From an uncultured Rhodospirillales bacterium (GTDB taxonomy: Bacteria > Pseudomonadota > Alphaproteobacteria > RF32 > CAG-239): a stretch of 50,100 bases of DNA. A program made the translations under genes and the position numbers. The stretch covers positions 1 to 50,100 of the forward strand of contig CACYYO010000008.1 of NCBI GenBank assembly GCA_902778645.1, written 5' to 3'. A model generated the notes under the pieces. That model had not been told where the DNA came from and searched no databases. It saw only the letters and a list, made by a program, of their open reading frames with translations. Positions within the stretch are counted from its first letter, which is position 1, and each line of letters opens with the position of its first letter. Below, piece after piece: positions 1-7,790 of the stretch.

Positions 1-927
1 GGCGGAGAGTATTTTGATAAGTCCGTGATTATTGATGATGATGTCAAAGCAAAGATTTATGATGCTGTCTCACTGATTCCGTTACACGGACCTGCTTTTG
101 TTTTGTGTTTGGAGGCTGTTAATCGTTTGTTACCGCAGATTACTCAGGTTGCTGCTTTTGATTCAGCCTATCACCAAACGATGAAAAAAGAGGCTTTTTT
201 ATATGCTCTGCCTATAGAACAATATGAAAAATATCGTATTCGTAAATATGGTTTCCATGGCACGTCGCATGCTTATATTGCTCAACAAGCAGAAAAAATG
301 CTGGGTTATCGCGGGAAGGTGATTTCTTGTCATTTGGGGAGCGGGGCTTCTATTACGGCCATCGAGGATGGTAAAAGTGTTGATACAACCATGGGATTTA
401 CGCCGATGGTCGGGATGATTATGGGTACGCGTTGCGGCGATTTGGATGCTTATGTTCCTTTCCATATCATGAAAACACAAAATAAAACGATGGATGAAGT
501 CAATATGATGCTCAATAAGGAAAGCGGGCTTTTGGGATTGTCCGGCTATTCTGACATGAGAGAGATTCAAGAACATTATATTGCCGGTGAGGAGCGTGCA
601 ATTACAGCGATTAATGTTTATGTTCATCAACTGATTAAACATATCGGTTCTTTTGTGGCTGTTTTGAACGGGCTTGATGCCTTGGTCTTTACCGGCGGTG
701 TGGGTGAAAATTCTTCATTTATTCGAAAATTGGTTTGCCAGCGTTTGGGGTATTTAGGGGTAATGCTCAATGATAAGGCTAATCATGTCAGTGGTCAGGA
801 AGCGGTTATTTCTGCCGCAGAATCGAAAGTTAAGGTCTTGGTTATTCCTGCAAATGAGGAACTGATGATCGCGCAAGACACTTATCGCCTGATTAGTGAT
901 GCAGAAAAGTTAGAAAAAACAGCCTAA
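1..927 (+). CDS. ackA: acetate kinase, 5'-truncated
   Basis: Acetate kinase interconverts acetate + ATP and acetyl phosphate in the cytoplasm (overflow metabolism with Pta). The reading frame is open from base 1, and the first residues GGEYFDKS match the family's HGGE region, so the gene starts before the window and the GTG at 25 is not its start. Seen: the GFHGTSHAY motif, the GSGASITA phosphate-binding loop, MGFTPMVGMIMGTRCGD, and FTGGVGENSS near the C-terminus. The usual APLHNP motif reads IPLHGP here, a mild divergence. About 308 residues of roughly 400 are present. Family assignment is certain. Confidence 0.95.
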   Translation, partial: GGEYFDKSVIIDDDVKAKIYDAVSLIPLHGPAFVLCLEAVNRLLPQITQVAAFDSAYHQTMKKEAFLYALPIEQYEKYRIRKYGFHGTSHAYIAQQAEKMLGYRGKVISCHLGSGASITAIEDGKSVDTTMGFTPMVGMIMGTRCGDLDAYVPFHIMKTQNKTMDEVNMMLNKESGLLGLSGYSDMREIQEHYIAGEERAITAINVYVHQLIKHIGSFVAVLNGLDALVFTGGVGENSSFIRKLVCQRLGYLGVMLNDKANHVSGQEAVISAAESKVKVLVIPANEELMIAQDTYRLISDAEKLEKTA

Positions 928-988
928 CCTCTTTAATCTTTATTATCAGTTCTTATCTTATTCCTGCTTTTGGTGAGAAGGAGGAGAG

Positions 989-1471
989 ATGAAGGACGTT
1001 GTTGCTTTTTTGCTTGTTTTGTGTGGGGTAACGGAGGTTCAAGCACAAACAACGTTTACTTATGATAATTTAGCGGTCAATAGCGGGCCGATTGTTGTTT
1101 ATGGCAGTGCCGATGCCGGTGATGGCAAGAGAAATACTTTTTTGCTGGAGCAGCCTAATGCCGATAATCCTCTCGGGAATCCTATACAAGTCAGTGCTCC
1201 TCAAGAAAGCGCTCCGGTTGAAGGGCAACAAATATCTTCGGTAACTCCTCAAAAATCAATATCACAACAGAAAGTCGTTAGCGAGAGTTTGCCCGTTAAT
1301 CCGCAATTGTCGGCAACAGAGACTCCGCAAAAAGTAAATGAGCAAATCCAGGATACGCTTTATGAATCCGGTGGGCGAATTTATGATATCCAATCTTATC
1401 CGGTGAAAGATATCGATTATGTGGAAACGCCAAATATTAATCCGACAATAACGACTTATCCGCCGATTTAG
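989..1471 (+). CDS. exported protein of unknown function
   Basis: 160 residues with an N-terminal signal peptide (hydrophobic VVAFLLVLCGV, cleavage probably near VQAQ). The rest is rich in Pro, Gln and Ser, of low complexity, with no recognised domain; it is probably periplasmic or surface-exposed. The start is supported by a strong GGAGGAG ribosome-binding site 6 bases upstream. The stop overlaps the stop of the convergent beta-barrel gene by 4 bp (TTAG). Function unknown. Confidence 0.75.
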   Translation: MKDVVAFLLVLCGVTEVQAQTTFTYDNLAVNSGPIVVYGSADAGDGKRNTFLLEQPNADNPLGNPIQVSAPQESAPVEGQQISSVTPQKSISQQKVVSESLPVNPQLSATETPQKVNEQIQDTLYESGGRIYDIQSYPVKDIDYVETPNINPTITTYPPI

Positions 1472-2028
1472 AAAATAAAACGTAATCCGGCTGAAAACTC
1501 GCTGACAGCATCGTAGGGGTCTTTTTCCCCTGAGTTTAAGAGTGTGTAGTGGTACATGGCACGAATGGCTATATTCCTGCAAATATAATATTGTAAACCG
1601 ATACCAAAGCGCGGTCCGTTGTTACTGTCGTCGGCTTTAGTGCCATCGATTTTATTGTGAAACTCATATTTTGCCATACCCAGAGAGGCAATCAGAGCAA
1701 AATTATCGGACAGACTTGCTTCGCCAAAAATATCAAAGCCATAAGCGCGCAATTTAGATTGCAGAGAGCCTTCTTTGACGTCTTTAGAATTTAGAATATA
1801 AGCCTCCAAGCCGATACCATAGGCACTCAAGCCAATAACAGGAGAGATACTGTTGTAGTCATCCTTGGGTTGAATACTGTCTTCTTGTCCGTTGTTGTAT
1901 TTAATGTCTGAGTTGACGTAGTCAGCTCCGAGGATGAGGTGAAAATTAGATGCAAAAACGCTTGCCGTCGGGTATAAAACTCCTCCGGCAAGCGCAAGTA
2001 ACATCACTATTTTTCTAACTATTTGCAT
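1468..2028 (-). CDS. outer-membrane beta-barrel protein (OmpA/porin-like)
   Basis: 186 residues: signal peptide with a VFAS cleavage region, then alternating amphipathic strands with Gly/Tyr-rich turns (SPVIGLSAYGIGLEAY, GPRFGIGLQYY, SEFSAGLRFIF) and a terminal Phe, the signature recognised by the BAM machinery. It resembles the small eight-stranded outer-membrane barrels. It converges with the exported-protein gene at 989, sharing 4 bp at the stops. Ligand or role cannot be told from sequence. Confidence 0.8.
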   Translation of the reverse strand: MQIVRKIVMLLALAGGVLYPTASVFASNFHLILGADYVNSDIKYNNGQEDSIQPKDDYNSISPVIGLSAYGIGLEAYILNSKDVKEGSLQSKLRAYGFDIFGEASLSDNFALIASLGMAKYEFHNKIDGTKADDSNNGPRFGIGLQYYICRNIAIRAMYHYTLLNSGEKDPYDAVSEFSAGLRFIF

Positions 2029-2098
2029 ATAATTTCCTAAGAAACCTTTTGAGATTATATGCAGTGTATAGCGAATATGTTAAAATATGGTTATTATT

Positions 2099-2575
2099 TT
2101 ATTTTTTCAAATCACTGGTGCAGTGAGGGCACTTAACAGCGTTAATATCAATCTCTGAGCGGCAATACGGGCAGACTTTTGTTGTCGGATTAGCCGCTTT
2201 TTCTTCAGCCTCTTTTTTGAGCATTTTGGCTTGCAATTCGTTAATGCCTTTAATCAAAATAAATACGGCAAAAGCAACAATTGTAAAGCTGATTAAGGCA
2301 TTAACGAAAATACCAATGTTCATGGTAACGGCACCGGCTTTTTGGGCAGCATCCAGGGAGGCATAAGGAGCAGCAACAGCGCCTTCTTTTAAGGTAATGA
2401 ATAAGTTTGAAAAATCAACTTTACCGAGCAATAAACCAATCGGGGGCATAATGACATCTTTAACCAGCGAATCGACGATTTTACCAAAAGCGGCACCAAT
2501 GATGATACCGACAGCCATGTCGATGACATTGCCACGCATTGCAAATTTTTTGAATTCATTAATAAAGTTTTTCAT
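2099..2575 (-). CDS. mscL: large-conductance mechanosensitive channel with zinc-ribbon tail
   Basis: MscL opens under membrane tension to release osmolytes during hypo-osmotic shock. Seen: N-terminal amphipathic helix ([20 protein letters not shown]), TM1 at about 15-45, periplasmic loop, TM2 at about 84-108, and a charged cytoplasmic helix ([11 protein letters not shown]). Unusually the protein continues to 158 residues with CPYC (135-138) and CPHC (149-152), a four-Cys zinc-ribbon, where typical MscL of about 136 residues ends. It lies just downstream of nusG on the same strand, with a hairpin at 2591-2617 between them. Confidence 0.95.
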   Translation of the reverse strand: MKNFINEFKKFAMRGNVIDMAVGIIIGAAFGKIVDSLVKDVIMPPIGLLLGKVDFSNLFITLKEGAVAAPYASLDAAQKAGAVTMNIGIFVNALISFTIVAFAVFILIKGINELQAKMLKKEAEEKAANPTTKVCPYCRSEIDINAVKCPHCTSDLKK

Positions 2576-2626
2576 CTTATTCTCCTATAGACTCATAAAA
2601 CCTCAGGGCGAGGTTTTATGACGGGG

Positions 2627-3163
2627 TTACTGTTTGATTTTGTCTACCTGATTAAATTCTAATTCAACCGGTGTTGAACGGCCGAAAATAGAAACCGAAA
2701 CCTTCAGGCGCGATTTTTCGGTATCAACTTCTTCCACCAAACCAACGAAAGAGGCAAAAGGCCCTTCGTTGACGCGAACTTGCTCACCAACCTCGTATTC
2801 AACAACAGTTTGAGGTCTTTCAATCCCTTCCTGCATTTGTGTCATAATACGCTTCGCCTCAGCCTCACTAATCGGCTGCGGTTTGTTACGGCTACCTAAA
2901 AAGCCGGTTACACGAGGGGTGTTTTTGACAATATGCCAGTATTCATCTGACATTTCCATCTTAATCAGGACGTAACCAGGGAAAAACTTATGTTCCGCAT
3001 TAACCTTGGTTCCCTTGCGGACCTCGACAACTTCCTCAGTCGGGACAATAACTTCCTGAATCTTATCTTCAATATTTTTTAAGGCTGCTTGTTCTCTGAT
3101 TGATTCGGCTACCTTTTTTTCAGAGCCGGAATAAACATGAAGAACATACCAACGTGCTGTCAT
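2627..3163 (-). CDS. nusG: transcription termination/antitermination factor NusG
   Basis: NusG binds RNA polymerase, suppresses pausing and links it to Rho or the ribosome. Seen: NGN domain starting [16 protein letters not shown], the [10 protein letters not shown] core, and a C-terminal KOW domain ([17 protein letters not shown]). The chosen ATG gives 178 residues; the SD GGAG in the end of secE sits 9 bases upstream. A longer TTG start at 3178 would destroy that spacing. It follows secE by 4 bp, so the pair is co-transcribed. The rplKAJ genes that normally follow are about 44 kb away. Confidence 0.97.
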   Translation of the reverse strand: MTARWYVLHVYSGSEKKVAESIREQAALKNIEDKIQEVIVPTEEVVEVRKGTKVNAEHKFFPGYVLIKMEMSDEYWHIVKNTPRVTGFLGSRNKPQPISEAEAKRIMTQMQEGIERPQTVVEYEVGEQVRVNEGPFASFVGLVEEVDTEKSRLKVSVSIFGRSTPVELEFNQVDKIKQ

Positions 3164-3167
3164 CTTA

Positions 3168-3365
3168 TTAAACTCCAAGACCTAAAATTAACTTCATCAG
3201 CCAACCGATAATCTGGTCAACAAAAAAGAAAAACGTTGCCGCAATGGCCACAATAACAATGACCATGCTTGCCGTTTGCATAACCTCTTTCTTGGTTGGC
3301 CAAGAAACTTTCTTAACCTCTTGTTTGACTTGTCTTAAAAATTGTATCGGACTCGTTTTTGCCAT
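3168..3365 (-). CDS. secE: preprotein translocase subunit SecE
   Basis: SecE clamps SecY in the Sec translocon of the inner membrane. 65 residues with the family's conserved amphipathic segment ([20 protein letters not shown]) followed by one transmembrane helix ([20 protein letters not shown]). The short single-TM form is usual outside enterobacteria. It is first gene of a secE-nusG unit; no tRNA-Trp or tuf gene lies upstream, unlike many genomes. Confidence 0.97.
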   Translation of the reverse strand: MAKTSPIQFLRQVKQEVKKVSWPTKKEVMQTASMVIVIVAIAATFFFFVDQIIGWLMKLILGLGV

Positions 3366-3602
3366 AGCTTATCCATATCTAAAAGTTAAACCGAATTATC
3401 GCTGTCTGTTATTTACAGTAAAACAGGCGTAACAACCTAAACAGATATCAGCTGCCGCCAAATCTTATCGCTATATAAATATTTTTATGCTCAGATGTCA
3501 AGGAAATCTTTGTTATATTCTGCAGTTTTTTTATTTTATCTTAACTTTATTGTGGTGAAATCGAGGCATTCGGTTATGCAAAAAATGTTAAGCAGGGGCA
3601 TC

Positions 3603-4574
3603 ATGGAAAATTACGGCAAAATGCTTGATTTGTTTGACTTGGCAATGCAAATGCAATCTTCAAGTGAGGGGCTGTCACTAAACGATATACAAAGCTTATA
3701 TCACGTCTCACGACGGACGGCTGAAAGAATGCGCGATGCTTTGTTGCGTTATTTTCCGCAAATGGAAGAAGTCGAAAGCGACGAGAGAATTAAGCGGTGG
3801 CGGATTACGCAACGAAGCTTGAATACGCTGATTTCATTTTCTACCGAGGAATTAGCCACATTCAAAACGGCTATTGACTGCTTGCAACAACATAATTTAT
3901 CGGAACAAGCCGAAAACTTGCGTCATATTGAGCTGAAACTGCGTAATTTAATTAAACCGGAACAAAAACAACGTATCGAAGTTGATGCCGAGGAACTGAT
4001 GAAAGCTGAGGGTTTGGCTTTACGCCCCGGTCCGAGAATGGTGATTGATGAGTCAATTCTGGCAGCAATCCGCGAGGCAATTTTAAGCTGTCATCAAATT
4101 AAAGTGGTTTATTATAATAAAAAAACAGGTAAAACAAATACTAATACTCTAATGCCGTATGGCATTTTATATGGTGAACGCAATCATTATTTGGTGGCAC
4201 GGCATAGTGATGGTTATTTCGGGGATGCGGTACACCACTTTATTTTGAGTAATATTCAGAAGATTGAGATTTTACCGGAAACTTACCAAATCCCCGAAGA
4301 TTTCAGTTTAGCCAAACACGCAGAACAATCTTTCGGGGTCTTCCAAGAGGAGCCGTTTGAGGTCGAATGGCTGTTTGATAAAGAAGCCGCACCGGATGCA
4401 AAACGTTATATTTTCCACCCATCTCAGACGATGACCGAAAATCCGGACGGGAGCTTAACCGTTAAATTCAAAGCCGGCGGGAAAAAGGAAATGAAGTGGC
4501 ACCTCTACACTTGGGAAGACCATGTCAAAGTCATTAAGCCGGAGGACTGGTATGAAGAAAAGAGAGGATTATAG
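3603..4574 (+). CDS. WYL-domain HTH transcriptional regulator
   Basis: 323 residues: N-terminal winged-helix DNA-binding domain at about 1-65 (LSLNDIQSLYHVSRRTAERMR), then a WYL domain at about 160-225 with RNHYLVAR at the position of the WYL motif, and a WCX-like C-terminal region. WYL proteins bind nucleic-acid-type ligands and many repress anti-phage systems (BrxR/CapW types). The start at 3603 is preceded by AGGGG; upstream in-frame ATGs at 3576 and 3495 are possible, but the family's N-terminus fits 3603. The four same-strand genes that follow, after a 107-bp gap, make it the likely regulator of that operon. Confidence 0.88.
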   Translation: MENYGKMLDLFDLAMQMQSSSEGLSLNDIQSLYHVSRRTAERMRDALLRYFPQMEEVESDERIKRWRITQRSLNTLISFSTEELATFKTAIDCLQQHNLSEQAENLRHIELKLRNLIKPEQKQRIEVDAEELMKAEGLALRPGPRMVIDESILAAIREAILSCHQIKVVYYNKKTGKTNTNTLMPYGILYGERNHYLVARHSDGYFGDAVHHFILSNIQKIEILPETYQIPEDFSLAKHAEQSFGVFQEEPFEVEWLFDKEAAPDAKRYIFHPSQTMTENPDGSLTVKFKAGGKKEMKWHLYTWEDHVKVIKPEDWYEEKRGL

Positions 4575-4681
4575 AAATCTTAACCTTTGAGTGGTAAGGT
4601 TTAAATTATTGGACTGTAGAATCATCACTCTTATGATGACATGCTTGGAAACTTCTGAATTATAATTAAAAGAGAATAAAA

Positions 4682-5614
4682 GTGACTGATTATAAGCAAA
4701 AGTTGAATAAAAAAACTGCATTAATAAACGAGCAAATCAATATTCAAAATACGATTCAGAATATCTCTTCTGCATGGGATTTTGCAATTAATCTGTTACC
4801 TAACGAAAAATTGGCTGAATATTTTATTGAAGACAATTTTTCTTATATTCAACATACTGCAAATAGTATTTCTGATAAAATTTTCGATTTATGGGGTATC
4901 ATCATAAATTATTGGCAAGAAAATAAGGAAATAACACAAAAAATCCACGATTTCTACAACAAAAAAAATAAACAGATTATAGAAGAACTTTCTAAGATTA
5001 AATTTGATTATATGAAATATCATCCTCTTCTTGGAAAATGTGAAAAACAACATGCCTATTTTCAAAAACCATTATATTGTCACCTTAACCCCACAGAACC
5101 TCAATTTACAAAAGCTCTATCTTGTTTTCTAAAAGACAATCAGCAGAGCTGTATGGCCTTTATATGTGCAATATATATATTGCTAGGAAAAAAAGTTGGA
5201 GATATTAAAAATAAAAAATTCGATTGTCATTGTGAAGAGCGAACAGAAGAAGAAAGGCGGATTGACGATGTGATTATCTGGGATGATGGAATTTTATGCG
5301 TTGAAGTGAAATTTGATGCCATATTACAGAATAATCTTTCTCAATATAAAAGATATATAGAAACGAAGAAAGAATATAAAAAATTAACTGAAAAATATTT
5401 TATTGTTATAAGTATTAAAAATATTACTTATCAAATTGAAAAAAGTATTCGCAAAAGTCGCTATCATAATAAAAGTGGATGGATAAATCTACTTTGGAAA
5501 GATGTTTTACGAGAATGGGAGCAAGTGATTATAAAAGAAAATATTAAAGAAGATGATGATTTTAAACGTTATCGTCGTTCATTATGGGATAAAATTTATA
5601 AAATAGGAGAATAA
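4682..5614 (+). CDS. PD-(D/E)XK superfamily nuclease (PDDEXK_4-like)
   Basis: 310 residues. The C-terminal half carries a nuclease core: E139 in TEPQFTKAL, RRIDD (D195/D196), then EVK (208-210) after a WDDGILC strand, and Q221-Y222 in the next helix. This is the E...D...ExK...Q order of PD-(D/E)XK enzymes. The N-terminal about 110 residues are helical and unassigned. The start is GTG with a weak purine-rich RBS (AAAAGAGAA). The next gene begins 1 bp after its stop, so translation is probably coupled. It is visibly more AT-rich than flanking genes. A DNA nuclease role is inferred from the fold motifs; the substrate is unknown. Confidence 0.75.
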   Translation: MTDYKQKLNKKTALINEQINIQNTIQNISSAWDFAINLLPNEKLAEYFIEDNFSYIQHTANSISDKIFDLWGIIINYWQENKEITQKIHDFYNKKNKQIIEELSKIKFDYMKYHPLLGKCEKQHAYFQKPLYCHLNPTEPQFTKALSCFLKDNQQSCMAFICAIYILLGKKVGDIKNKKFDCHCEERTEEERRIDDVIIWDDGILCVEVKFDAILQNNLSQYKRYIETKKEYKKLTEKYFIVISIKNITYQIEKSIRKSRYHNKSGWINLLWKDVLREWEQVIIKENIKEDDDFKRYRRSLWDKIYKIGE

Positions 5615-5615
5615 T

Positions 5616-6275
5616 ATGTCTATACTAATACCTGAAACAATTAAAACATACTGCGCAAACAAAGAAAATACGCAAGCAATGAATGCTTTGATAGAAGCTA
5701 TTAATAATAAAAAGTCTAATTTATTTTCAGACACTTTTGATGATTATCAAAAAAAATGCGAAGTTGAGCTGTTTGTTGAAAAATTTAAATATGATATGTG
5801 GAAATTTAGATATGATTTGTGGAAAGCAGTATGGGGCGAAGTCTGTAAAAATGATTATCAGGATTTAATAGATGGCAGTAATACAACATTTTGCAGTGTG
5901 GATGAATATGATATAATGTTTTATGTAAGCTATGAAATTGGGAAAACATATAATTTTATGGTTTCTAGTATTAATGGTATAGGTAGTACTGATGGACCAA
6001 AGATTATTATCGGAGCATCCGTAGAAGACAACGAAAAGGAAGAGAGTGTAATTTCTGAAGTTGAAATTAAAAATAAAAAATTAGAATTAAAATATGAAAA
6101 ATATGATAATGTCGAAGAGCATTATACAGAAAGTGAACATTTTGTAGATATAAACAAAATTGAAAAAATTGAAGACGATGATATAAAGAAATTTAGAGAT
6201 GCTGCCAAGCAGATTTTGGATTATATAACAACCGAAAATTCAGTAGTAAAAAAAGTATGTAAGTGTAAAAAATAG
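5616..6275 (+). CDS. unknown acidic protein paired with nuclease
   Basis: 219 residues, not recognised. A helical, Lys/Trp-rich N-terminal part (FKYDMWKFRYDLWKAVWGEV) is followed by a beta-rich middle (DIMFYVSYEIG, PKIIIGASVED) and an acidic helical C-terminus ending in a basic tail (VCKCKK). No signal peptide or TM segment. Good RBS (AGGAGA); it starts 1 bp after the nuclease stop, and the next ORF starts 2 bp after its own stop, so it is embedded in the operon. It could be a specificity partner or inhibitor of the nuclease upstream (inference from coupling only). Confidence 0.7.
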   Translation: MSILIPETIKTYCANKENTQAMNALIEAINNKKSNLFSDTFDDYQKKCEVELFVEKFKYDMWKFRYDLWKAVWGEVCKNDYQDLIDGSNTTFCSVDEYDIMFYVSYEIGKTYNFMVSSINGIGSTDGPKIIIGASVEDNEKEESVISEVEIKNKKLELKYEKYDNVEEHYTESEHFVDINKIEKIEDDDIKKFRDAAKQILDYITTENSVVKKVCKCKK

Positions 6276-6277
6276 CT

Positions 6278-7726
6278 ATGTACCTATCAAAGTCTGACTA
6301 TATACTCGGGTGTTTTTGTGAAAAGGCGTTATGGCTGAAAAAGCATAGACGCGACTTATTAGAAACGCCCGAAACCAATGCTCAAGCTGATACCGGTTAT
6401 GACGTTCAGGATTTAGCACAAAAACTTTATCCCGATGGCGTGATGATTGAAGCTGAACCATGGGAAGTTGGACAAGGGGCTGAACTGACAAAGAAACAAG
6501 CTAAAAAGCATTCGGTTTTGTTTGAGGCTGTTGCTAAAGATGATGACGGAACCTTCTGTCGGATTGATATTTTAGAAAAGAATGGTCGCAGTTGGAATTT
6601 GATTGAAATTAAAAGCACTAATGAAGTCAAGGACACACAAATACAAGACCTTGCTTATCAACATTATGTCTTTACTCAAGCTGGCTACAAAATTAAACAA
6701 TGTTTTATTCTCCACTTAAATAAAGATTATGTACGAGGCAAAAGATTAAGTATCAAAAACCTATTCAAGCTTGATGATGTCACCGAAGAAGTTGCAGAAA
6801 TTCAGGAAAGCGTTTCAAAAAATACAGACTATTTGCTTAAATATCAAAATAAACGCGTTGAACCGAAAATCAAAATTTCTAAGCAATGTCAAAAATGTGA
6901 TTTTTATGCTTATTGCTGTGCTAAAGTACCGGATTACTCAATTTGGGATATTTTTCAAATCACTACCGCAACCAAAATTTGTGAAAAGCTCAATTCTTAT
7001 GATATTAATAAATTAAATGCGGATGACTATGACGGTAAGAATAAAATTGATATTGAAGCTTGGCAAAAACAAAAAATTCATTGCGATAAAAAGCAAATCA
7101 AAGAGTTTTTAAGCCAACTTAAATATCCGTTGTACTATTTGGATTATGAAACCATACAATCAGCAATACCGATGTTTGAAAATTCAAGTCCGTATCAGCA
7201 GATACCGTTTCAATTCTCTTTGCATATTCAAAAAGAAGTCGGTGGAGAGGTTAAACATATCAGCTTTTTGCATAAGGAAAAATCAGACCCCAGACGTGCT
7301 TTGGCCGAATACTTGGTTAAACATTGCGGTAAAAAAGGCTCGGTTGTCGTTTATAATCAAACATTTGAAAAAAGTCGCAATGCGGAACTGGCGGATTTGT
7401 TCCCCGATTTACGCAAAGCTCTGTTAGCTATTAATGACCGTATTGTCGATCAGCTTATCCCTTTTCGCGAGCGTGCCTTGTATCACTACAAACAGCATAG
7501 TTCAGCCTCGATAAAGCATGTTCTTCCTGCCTTTACAAAACTTTCTTATGAAAATATGGAAGTTCATAATGGTGGGGAAGCGATGGAACGCTATCTCGCG
7601 TTCATGCAAGGTAAATTGACCTTGGCAGAAGAAAAAGCCCTTTTTGACGGCTTAGAGGCTTATTGCGGACAAGATACTTATGCTATGGTTAAGCTTATGG
7701 AAGTCCTCTATAAAAAAGCCAAATAG
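6278..7726 (+). CDS. DUF2779 protein: Cas4-like nuclease fused to DEDD exonuclease
   Basis: 482 residues in two nuclease modules. At 1-215 there is a RecB/Cas4-like PD-(D/E)XK domain: Cys12/Cys14, D97 (RIDIL), ExK at 110-112 (LIEIKST), and CQKCDFYAYCC at 204-214, the arrangement of a Cas4-type [4Fe-4S] nuclease. At about 285-475 there is an RNase H-fold 3'-5' exonuclease (DUF2779): D289 and E291 (LDYET), YNQTFE at 359-364, D391, D466 (CGQDTYAM). It starts 2 bp after the preceding stop without a clear SD, so coupling is likely. Cellular role is not established; the context suggests nucleic-acid processing in defence or repair. Confidence 0.85.
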   Translation: MYLSKSDYILGCFCEKALWLKKHRRDLLETPETNAQADTGYDVQDLAQKLYPDGVMIEAEPWEVGQGAELTKKQAKKHSVLFEAVAKDDDGTFCRIDILEKNGRSWNLIEIKSTNEVKDTQIQDLAYQHYVFTQAGYKIKQCFILHLNKDYVRGKRLSIKNLFKLDDVTEEVAEIQESVSKNTDYLLKYQNKRVEPKIKISKQCQKCDFYAYCCAKVPDYSIWDIFQITTATKICEKLNSYDINKLNADDYDGKNKIDIEAWQKQKIHCDKKQIKEFLSQLKYPLYYLDYETIQSAIPMFENSSPYQQIPFQFSLHIQKEVGGEVKHISFLHKEKSDPRRALAEYLVKHCGKKGSVVVYNQTFEKSRNAELADLFPDLRKALLAINDRIVDQLIPFRERALYHYKQHSSASIKHVLPAFTKLSYENMEVHNGGEAMERYLAFMQGKLTLAEEKALFDGLEAYCGQDTYAMVKLMEVLYKKAK

Positions 7727-7790
7727 ATAAATACGTCACATTTTGACATATATCTCTTTTATACTCAAAAGTGTAAAGGAGGTAGAGATA

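Noticed and set aside
1262..1582. Minus-strand 106-codon ORF over the exported protein gene
   Set aside because: Overlaps both the signal-peptide gene and the beta-barrel gene, both better supported.
3495..3602. Longer N-terminus of the WYL regulator
   Set aside because: The extra residues are hydrophobic and unlike the family; ATG 3603 has an RBS and a typical start.
7743..7765. TTGACA and TATACT upstream of the AAA+ gene, and a TTG start in the same place
   Set aside because: The spacer is only 11 bp, so it is not a usable sigma-70 promoter, and the TTG start has no RBS while the ATG at 7791 has AAGGAGG.
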